From Aliishimia sp045106335 (lineage in GTDB: Bacteria; Pseudomonadota; Alphaproteobacteria; Rhodobacterales; Rhodobacteraceae), in contig JBGCEM010000100.1 of the NCBI GenBank assembly GCA_045106335.1, positions 1-64,000 of the forward strand: a DNA stretch of 64,000 nt, given 5' to 3'. Within the stretch, counting starts at the first letter, position 1. The number at the start of each line of letters is the position of its first letter. The notes beneath the pieces are model-generated. The model was not told where the DNA came from, searched no databases, and saw only the letters and a list, made by a program, of their open reading frames with translations. Shown here one piece after another: positions 42,232 through 48,890 of this stretch. Position numbers and translations under genes: made by a program.

Positions 42232-43812
42232 ATGAGCAAGACTGTCCACATTCATTTAGGGCCACATAAAACGGGTTCGTCTGCCGTGCAGGCCTATCTT
42301 CGCGCCCACCAAACTGAGCTTGCCGATCGCTTTGGGTTGCATTTGATTGACGGCCCGGTCGTCGCAAATCTGGCGCATGCTCTGCACTCTGAGGATGGCG
42401 AACGGATTCAAATCAGCGCGAAGAAACTTGCTGAAGATGTTCAAAATCAAACTGGTGACTTCATCTTGTCGCGCGAAGATCTTGCGGGTGATTTGCCGGG
42501 TCGTACGATGCGAAAGCGGATTTATCCGCGCCTTTGGCAAAACATTCAAACGCTGCGCAATGCGATCCCCAGTGATGTGCAAGTGCGGTTTTACGTGTTC
42601 GATCGGGACCCCGATACCTGGCTGTATAGCGCCTATGTGCAGCATCTAAAATACCGTAACCGCTTCAAAAGTTTTGAAAAATTCAAATACTTCTTCAAGA
42701 CAGATGCCCTGTGGGATGGGGTTTATGGGCGCAGTCGCGCGCGATTGGGATCGGATTTTATTGAGCTCAGCTATGATGAAACCCCAGACTTCTCGTCTCC
42801 GCTGGCTTTGATGCGCGCAATCTTAGGAACGAACGCTGAGATCCCAACAGAAAGTGACACCCGCTACAATGTCCGTCCCAACCCCGAAATTATCCAAATT
42901 TTGGAAAAACTGAATGGCATAGGGGCGTCGGATCATGCCAGACAGACCGCCAAAGCTGTCTTATTTGAGAGCAAAGGCGCGGCGACATCACAGCCGGTGA
43001 CGCTGTCGTCCCGCCCTTGGCCCCCTGCTTTGGAAACGCCGGACTGGTTGGCTGAAGGCTTGACCCCACTGTGGTCGCGCGCGCAAGTGCGGGTGACGTC
43101 CCAAATTCAGCCAAATTTGCTACCCGAATTGACCCAAGATCTGACGCCGATGCGCACGAAACTGGTGATTGGTCCGCCCGACTTTCCCGAAGGGGGGCGG
43201 GCGCAAATGGAAAACCAAATCCAAATTCTGTCCAGTCGGTTCGAAGGCTACCCGGAAACTGCGTTAATCTTAGCGCTTTCAATTAGTTACTTGCGGCGGG
43301 GAACAGATGTTACCGAACATGCCGCAGTGATTTTTCAACGTCTATGGCAAGAAGAGCATGCTTTCTTGCTTGGCATTTTGCCAACACGTTGGCTGATATC
43401 TTCGTTTCAGACCTTCATGGATCACGGGGTCACGCCAACGCAGCAAAAAATTGGCACCGCCGCATACTTTTTGGCCAATACAATAAAGCTCTACGAAGCG
43501 GAACGCGCGATCGAAGGGCAGTCGGCCAATGCGGTCTATTCTCAGACCCGTCCGCAGACCAAATCCGGTTTCAAAGGGCTGGATCGCTTTCCGGTCGGCG
43601 GGACAGATTTGATGCTGAACACCTTAGCCCATGTGATGGAATTGGCGGTCCAAGATGACACTGCCGGGCGCGTGGTCCAGGAATTCCTGCTGCGGATGAA
43701 GGCATCGCATACGGCCTTTACCCGCATGGACGCCGCGCGTTTGCATCACGGCGCTGACGTGCCCGGCTTCACCAATTGCTGGAGCTTTTTCGAGCCGCCC
43801 GAAAACACCTAA
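42232..43812 (+). CDS. Sulfotransferase-like protein with unknown C-terminal domain
   Basis: The 526-residue protein begins with a P-loop typical of PAPS-dependent sulfotransferases: HLGPHKTGSSAVQAYL (residues 8-23), the 5'-phosphosulfate loop. A candidate 3'-phosphate-binding segment, DRDPDTWLYSAYVQH, lies near residue 125. The domain covers roughly residues 1-230. The remaining 300 residues, including FPEGGRAQMENQIQILSSRF and CWSFFEPPE, match nothing I recognise. It may sulfate a surface carbohydrate or be a sulfotransferase-fold relative without activity. The RTX glycosidase gene is convergent downstream. Confidence 0.65.
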   Translation: MSKTVHIHLGPHKTGSSAVQAYLRAHQTELADRFGLHLIDGPVVANLAHALHSEDGERIQISAKKLAEDVQNQTGDFILSREDLAGDLPGRTMRKRIYPRLWQNIQTLRNAIPSDVQVRFYVFDRDPDTWLYSAYVQHLKYRNRFKSFEKFKYFFKTDALWDGVYGRSRARLGSDFIELSYDETPDFSSPLALMRAILGTNAEIPTESDTRYNVRPNPEIIQILEKLNGIGASDHARQTAKAVLFESKGAATSQPVTLSSRPWPPALETPDWLAEGLTPLWSRAQVRVTSQIQPNLLPELTQDLTPMRTKLVIGPPDFPEGGRAQMENQIQILSSRFEGYPETALILALSISYLRRGTDVTEHAAVIFQRLWQEEHAFLLGILPTRWLISSFQTFMDHGVTPTQQKIGTAAYFLANTIKLYEAERAIEGQSANAVYSQTRPQTKSGFKGLDRFPVGGTDLMLNTLAHVMELAVQDDTAGRVVQEFLLRMKASHTAFTRMDAARLHHGADVPGFTNCWSFFEPPENT

Positions 43813-43925
43813 ACACTTGCCGTAGGCTTGGCGGATAAACTTCCCGCCATGCGGCATCGTTTTGGGATTTTTATGACAAAGCCCCCGCAGGTCTAAGACA
43901 GGGTTCTGTCGGGCGTCCCTTGGAC

Positions 43926-45992
43926 TTATAGCAGGAATTGGTCCGCCGTCAGATCGCTTTGTACTAAGTCCTCAAAGAACATCACATTGCGATCGCCAAA
44001 ATCAATTCTAAGCCCCCAGACGTTTTCTTCCATCAACGCTTCGACTTGGGAAAAGGACATGCCGAAATCGGTCAGGTCAATCTTATCCAGGCCAACTTCG
44101 AAATCTTTGACGCGGTCAAATCCGTAACTTTCATCGCGAAAGACAAAGACGTCAGCCCCCGCACCACCGGTCAAATTATCGTTCCCTAAGCCACCATCAA
44201 GCGTGTCGTTGCCCGCGTCACCGCGTAAGAAATCGCGGTCCAGATCGCCGAACAGGGCATCGTCTCCGGCCCCACCATATAATTTGTCTGTGCCATCACC
44301 GCCATGCAGCGAATCGTCGTTTTTATTCCCCCGCATCAGGTCATCGCCCGTGCTGCCGCGCATCACATCATCACCATGACCGCCATAAAGTGAGTCATTG
44401 CCGGACCCGCCCATCAAATCATCCGCGCCACTTTTGCCCAGCAACACATCATCCCCGCTGCCGCCGCCCAACGTATCGCTGCCCGCGCGTCCATCTAAAA
44501 TATCGTCGCCCATGCCACCGGCCAAAGCATCGGCGTAAAATGAGCCAGTCAAGTCATCTATTATCGTAGTTTGTGTGTCGCCTTGGATATTTACGCCTTT
44601 GGAGTGCACAATGTGCAGTTTCAACGTCTCAAATGGTTGCAGGATATGATTGAACGTCCAGTTGCCAGGGCCGCCAGAAATTGGCAAACGCGTAAGTTGC
44701 GTCAGTCCCGCTTCGGCCCAATATTCGGTGCCTTCCGTATCTGGCGCGGCCCCCAACACAGTGGCATAGACATAGGCCTCTGGAGTATAAAACCGTGTGA
44801 TATCAATGTTCAAGTCAATCGTATCATCGATGCCGGATGAGAAGAATGTAACGGCTTCCTGGTCTTTTTCAAAGCTATAGACATAGCCTAAATCCGCGCC
44901 CGCGCTGTTTTCCAACTTGAAAGAGTCTGTCGGATCCAACAGCACACTGCCCTCGGTGGCATCTGCTAACATGGCCATGAATAGCCCCGTGGGGGATAGG
45001 TCCCGGTCGCGGCCTTCGGTCTGGCTTAAGCCTGCGGGACCATTGGTTTGCGCGGACCAGATTGCGGCCAGATCAACACCGTGCTCGATCATTTCCGCAT
45101 AGATGCGCAACAATGGCGCTGAGCGCATAATCCCGTTGATCAAAGTTGTTGTTTCGCCACTTTCGCCCACATTCCATTCTGTTACGGCCAAGTCAAAGTC
45201 AGGGCCTAGCAGATCGGACCAAACGGTGTTGATCTCTTCCAAACGTCGCCCAATGCCGCCGCCAATTGCCAATGTGTTGCCGCTTGAGTTCGTGCCGTAA
45301 AAATGGGTTACAACACCGTCAATTCCTGGGCCATTTGGGTCGGTGAAATATGAGGCAAGCATCTGATTTTCTTCGGCACTTCTGCCAGCTTGGGCCAATA
45401 GGGTCAGATCATCGCGCAAGCCCAGGGCAGTGGCTTGCGCGTCGATCCATTCGCCCATTTGGGCCTGCAATGCGCCAAATTGCGCGTCGCTCCAGTTAAA
45501 GCGGTCTTGGTAAAACTCATTTCCCAACTCAAGCGTAACATGCTCGACCGGACCCAAACGATCGGTCAACAGCTCAGTGACAAAAGCCTTAATTTCGGCT
45601 TCGGCACCACTGACCAAACCACCAGTCGTCAGGTCAAAATATCGGTAAGTTGGCAAGCAAATCAGCTGAGACGCACCAATTTCAGCTGTGTATTCAAGAT
45701 ATTCGTCTAGACCCACAACGGCTTGCGTGCGCACAGAGTCCGCGCCATGTTTAACGTCTATAATGTTTTGCGTCACGTTTTGATTGGGATTGCCCAGATC
45801 AAAATACTCTTCCGCCACAGTGCCGCCCGGATAGCGGATCACATCTGAGCTTGTCGCTTCGATAACAGCCCGGAAATCGCTTCCCTGTGCCAAATCGTCA
45901 TTCTGAAACAGCATCCCGACGCCGTGATGCTGTTCTGAAATGGTTTCACCAATCCGGCCACCACTCGATACCGACATATTAACAACTTGCAT
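43926..45992 (-). CDS. Secreted RTX protein with glycoside-hydrolase-like domain
   Basis: The 688-residue protein has no N-terminal signal peptide. Residues 1-350 look like a clan GH-A TIM barrel (GH39/51/79-like): RYPGG (53-57), likely acid/base Glu159 in LELGNEFYQ and likely nucleophile Glu272 in AVTEWNVG. A beta-rich region follows (about 350-480). Residues about 486-615 are tandem RTX nonapeptides (GGMGDDILDG, GGSGNDSLYG, GGAGDDALFG), then the capping FRVKDF-type tail (YGFDRVKDFEVGLDKIDLTDFG). This is a type I secretion substrate that folds on calcium outside the cell, probably a polysaccharide-degrading enzyme; the substrate is unknown. AGGG precedes the ATG. Two CtrA-type sites lie upstream. 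Confidence 0.85.
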   Translation of the reverse strand: MQVVNMSVSSGGRIGETISEQHHGVGMLFQNDDLAQGSDFRAVIEATSSDVIRYPGGTVAEEYFDLGNPNQNVTQNIIDVKHGADSVRTQAVVGLDEYLEYTAEIGASQLICLPTYRYFDLTTGGLVSGAEAEIKAFVTELLTDRLGPVEHVTLELGNEFYQDRFNWSDAQFGALQAQMGEWIDAQATALGLRDDLTLLAQAGRSAEENQMLASYFTDPNGPGIDGVVTHFYGTNSSGNTLAIGGGIGRRLEEINTVWSDLLGPDFDLAVTEWNVGESGETTTLINGIMRSAPLLRIYAEMIEHGVDLAAIWSAQTNGPAGLSQTEGRDRDLSPTGLFMAMLADATEGSVLLDPTDSFKLENSAGADLGYVYSFEKDQEAVTFFSSGIDDTIDLNIDITRFYTPEAYVYATVLGAAPDTEGTEYWAEAGLTQLTRLPISGGPGNWTFNHILQPFETLKLHIVHSKGVNIQGDTQTTIIDDLTGSFYADALAGGMGDDILDGRAGSDTLGGGSGDDVLLGKSGADDLMGGSGNDSLYGGHGDDVMRGSTGDDLMRGNKNDDSLHGGDGTDKLYGGAGDDALFGDLDRDFLRGDAGNDTLDGGLGNDNLTGGAGADVFVFRDESYGFDRVKDFEVGLDKIDLTDFGMSFSQVEALMEENVWGLRIDFGDRNVMFFEDLVQSDLTADQFLL

Positions 45993-46041
45993 GGAACTGC
46001 CCTGTTCTCACGCCCCCGTCGTATGGTTTCGCTAACCCGCG

Positions 46042-46056
46042 TTAACAGGGGGTTAA
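46042..46056 (-). promoter_or_regulatory. CtrA-type binding site 1
   Basis: TTAA (46042-46045), 7 nt, TTAA (46053-46056). On the minus strand it reads TTAA-CCCCCTG-TTAAC, a full match to the alphaproteobacterial CtrA consensus TTAA-N7-TTAAC. It lies 50 bp upstream of the RTX glycosidase ATG. Binding is inferred from the match. Confidence 0.6.
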
Positions 46057-46082
46057 AACGTGAAATCCAGATCGTGCGACTT

Positions 46083-46097
46083 TTAATTGACTGTTAA
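46083..46097. promoter_or_regulatory. CtrA-type binding site 2
   Basis: TTAA (46083-46086), TTGACTG, TTAA (46094-46097), again with exactly 7 nt between half-sites. It is 41 bp from site 1, about four helical turns, so the two could be bound on one DNA face. Confidence 0.55.
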
Positions 46098-46260
46098 AGC
46101 ATTTGAACAAAACGTTGACGGATCCTCTGCAAGAGATCTCTGCAAGCTCTTGATATTCAGACTTAGTTAGGCTTTGTTAATCGCCGCGAATGCGTTAAAA
46201 TGCAGCCTTAGCGGGTACCTCTTGCGCAGATTTCCCTGCTAAGGCGTCAATTCGCTAATC

Positions 46261-46277
46261 TTTGCCGCTGCGGCAAA
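46261..46277. promoter_or_regulatory. 17-nt palindrome upstream of the kinase gene
   Basis: TTTGCCGC (46261-46268), T, GCGGCAAA (46270-46277) is a perfect palindrome around one central base, 42 bp before the ATG at 46320. The single-base centre favours a protein-binding site over a hairpin. The cognate factor is unknown. Confidence 0.4.
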
Positions 46278-46319
46278 TCTGAATGATGTTGGGATAATCG
46301 TGCGTGAAGGTCGACGGAT

Positions 46320-48776
46320 ATGAGTAATTCGGAATCAGAGACGTTGGCAGACCAGGTACATCGCTCGGTCGTTTTAGGACGTGTGCAATCTTTTGCGTGT
46401 GTGATTGCCGTTGGACCGGAATGGACGATCATAGCGGCGTCCAAAAACTGCAGTCAGTGGGTGGGTCAAGAGGCTGAAGCGCTTATTGGCCAAGCGTTTG
46501 GCGCAGTGTTTCATGAAGAAACGGCGCATAAGTTACGCTCTCCGGCGCAATTTTTGTCAAAAGCCGAACCGGTTATTCATCTGCAACGTTGCCCAGCCCC
46601 AAATTCCGACGCACTTATGGATGTGACCGTGACGCGCTGCGGCCCGAATGTACTTTATGAACTGGAACCAGCCGAAAAGGTGCCGGGTCTGTCAACGGAA
46701 GTCGAACAAATGCAGCGCTTGGTTCGACGTGTGTCACAAAAAGTCACAATCGAAGATGCGGCGATGGAAGCTGCGCGCACAGTTCGGGCTGTGTCCGGTT
46801 TGGATCGTGTCTCGGTGCACCGGGTTGGTTTGAATGGTCTTGCGGGCCCACTGGTGTGTACCGGATCGCCCCCGCTGTCGACGGACCCAAGCGTTCTGTT
46901 AACACGCGCCCATGCCGGCAACCCTTATCAACATCTTCATATCTTTCCTGACATCAAAACAGATGACATCGAGGTGCTGGTTTCTGACCAGCTTGCTGAT
47001 TTGGAACCTCAATCGCTGGTTGAACACTTAAGTTGTTGCAAGCCCGACGAAACGCTCCGCAGCGCGCTGCAAGGGGACGGCGCGCGCGCGGCGATGATCA
47101 TTCCAATCCGCCGGGAAAATGTCCTGTGGGGCGTTTTTGTCTGCCATCACTCGGATGCATATTTGCCCTCGGTTGGGCGGCGCAGTGCCTTGGCGCTGTT
47201 CACATTGCTGTTTGGGTACGAATTAGAACGCCTTAGCAAACGACGCATCAAGCAAGCGCAGCAAAAGCTGTTCGATATCCGCGAAGCCTTGCTTCAAAGT
47301 GTGTCCGACACGCCCGAATTCCTGCCCGCTTTCCGTCCCGTGGCGCGTGACATTGCGACCGTTTTGCCAAGTGACGGGATGATCATCCGTCATTTGGGCC
47401 AGTATTCCGCCGAGGGTCTTTCTGTGCCGCAGGCCGAGTTTGAATGGCTGTTCTCTTACCTGCACAAACAGTATTTGGACGAGCCGCTGATGGTGGAACG
47501 TCTGTCAGATATTGGTTTAACCTCCGACAGTATAGATCCTAACAAAACTGCAATGATGGCCATTCCAATTTCCCGTGCCAGCCGAGATTTTCTGTTACTA
47601 TTTCGTGCGTTAGATGAGCGCCACGCGCGTATCAGTGTGTGGCAAGATTGGGAGTATCGGGTCGCGCAAGCGTTGCGGGCAGCGCTTGTTGAAGTGCAGT
47701 TAAAGATCGCCGAGGACAGCCGCGAAAACCGCCAGCAAGTGCAAGAGCGCCAAGGCCTGCTGATTGCAGAGTTGAACCACCGCGTACGCAATATCCTCAA
47801 TCTGATCCATGGGTTGATGGCGCAAGGGCGCGCTGAGGCGGCAACTGTTGAAGACTATGCCAATGTGCTTGAAGCACGCGTGCATGCCCTGTCCAGCGCG
47901 CATGATCAGCTGACCGAAAATGACTGGAGCTGGGTCAACCTGCGCGCATTGGTTGAACAAGAGTTGGAAGATTTCTTGGGCAAAAGCGGGCCCAAGCTGA
48001 AGTTTGAAGGCGATGCCATTGATCTGTCCCCTGCAGCCTTCACAACGCTTGCGCTGGTCTTGCACGAATTGGTCACGAACGCAGCGAAATACGGGGCCCT
48101 TAGTGTGCCAGGCGGGACGGTGACTGTTCAGATTACCGCCCGTGGCGATGGGTTCGTCGATATCGTCTGGCGCGAACAGGGTGGCCCGATTGTGTCAGAA
48201 CCCATGCATAAAGGGTTTGGGCTGACGATTATCGAACAATCAGTGCCGTTCGAGCTGCGCGGAACGGCTGCGGTTGCCTTTACGCCGGATGGCTTGACTG
48301 CAAGTTTCGCGTTGCCAGGCGGCCATGTCCGATTGTTGAATGTTCCTGTGCAAGACGCAATTCCAACAACGCCCGTCCTGCCAACTGCCGAAAAGATCGT
48401 CAGCATTGATGGGGTTGCGTTGGTCTTGGATGACAGTCTGATTATCTCAATTGACGCGGCCAGTTTGTTGAAGTCGGCGGGTGCCACAGATGTGTATTCG
48501 TGCAATTCGGTTGACTCGGCTTTGAACGCGCTGGACGCAGGGGATGTTACCTTTGCGCTGCTGGACGTGAACTTGGGGGCTGAGACGTCCCTAGCAGTGG
48601 CCGAGCAATTATGGAACGATGGCATACCGGCAGTCCTGGCCACGGGTTACGGTGCCAACGAAAAAATGCTGGCTGAATTTCCGCCTATGCCAGTTCTGAC
48701 AAAACCCTATACATTGGCGGATTTGCAAATGATACTGCGCAGCTTCAGCAAAGATCAAAGCGACGACGAAGCCTGA
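46320..48776 (+). CDS. Phytochrome-like PAS-GAF-PHY HWE histidine kinase with C-terminal receiver
   Basis: The 818-residue protein follows bacteriophytochrome order: PAS-like (about 14-115, LGRVQSFACVIAVGPEWTIIAAS), GAF (about 130-290, LDRVSVHRV and LWGVFVCHHSDAY), PHY-like (about 300-460), HWE kinase (His about 486 in ELNHRVRNILNLIHGL, and HELVTNAAKYGAL) and a receiver (phospho-Asp about 749 in FALLDVNLG). The N-terminal biliverdin Cys is absent. The PASDIP and SPxHxxYL chromophore motifs of the GAF domain are not conserved. It probably senses something other than red light, or takes an input from a partner. A hybrid HWE kinase with fused receiver suggests phosphorelay or stress-response control. 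Confidence 0.85.
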   Translation: MSNSESETLADQVHRSVVLGRVQSFACVIAVGPEWTIIAASKNCSQWVGQEAEALIGQAFGAVFHEETAHKLRSPAQFLSKAEPVIHLQRCPAPNSDALMDVTVTRCGPNVLYELEPAEKVPGLSTEVEQMQRLVRRVSQKVTIEDAAMEAARTVRAVSGLDRVSVHRVGLNGLAGPLVCTGSPPLSTDPSVLLTRAHAGNPYQHLHIFPDIKTDDIEVLVSDQLADLEPQSLVEHLSCCKPDETLRSALQGDGARAAMIIPIRRENVLWGVFVCHHSDAYLPSVGRRSALALFTLLFGYELERLSKRRIKQAQQKLFDIREALLQSVSDTPEFLPAFRPVARDIATVLPSDGMIIRHLGQYSAEGLSVPQAEFEWLFSYLHKQYLDEPLMVERLSDIGLTSDSIDPNKTAMMAIPISRASRDFLLLFRALDERHARISVWQDWEYRVAQALRAALVEVQLKIAEDSRENRQQVQERQGLLIAELNHRVRNILNLIHGLMAQGRAEAATVEDYANVLEARVHALSSAHDQLTENDWSWVNLRALVEQELEDFLGKSGPKLKFEGDAIDLSPAAFTTLALVLHELVTNAAKYGALSVPGGTVTVQITARGDGFVDIVWREQGGPIVSEPMHKGFGLTIIEQSVPFELRGTAAVAFTPDGLTASFALPGGHVRLLNVPVQDAIPTTPVLPTAEKIVSIDGVALVLDDSLIISIDAASLLKSAGATDVYSCNSVDSALNALDAGDVTFALLDVNLGAETSLAVAEQLWNDGIPAVLATGYGANEKMLAEFPPMPVLTKPYTLADLQMILRSFSKDQSDDEA

Positions 48777-48890
48777 CGATAACTTTTCGAGTTTTATCTG
48801 CGCCATCGCACATCACGTTTCGCCTTTGACCAAAGGGGCGGGGCGCGAAAAAATAGATCAAGTATTGCTGAAAACGTTTCAGGCTTTGCG

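Larger units (their letters stand above)
45993..46319. other. 327-bp divergent intergenic region with CtrA sites
   Basis: No gene was seen. The region separates the RTX glycosidase (minus) from the phytochrome-like kinase (plus) and holds two TTAA-N7-TTAA sites and a 17-nt palindrome, all listed separately. Confidence 0.7.

Noticed and set aside
43813..43925. Candidate terminator between the sulfotransferase-like gene and the RTX gene.
   Set aside because: Only a 6-bp TGGCGG/CCGCCA stem with a long loop and no following T-tract.
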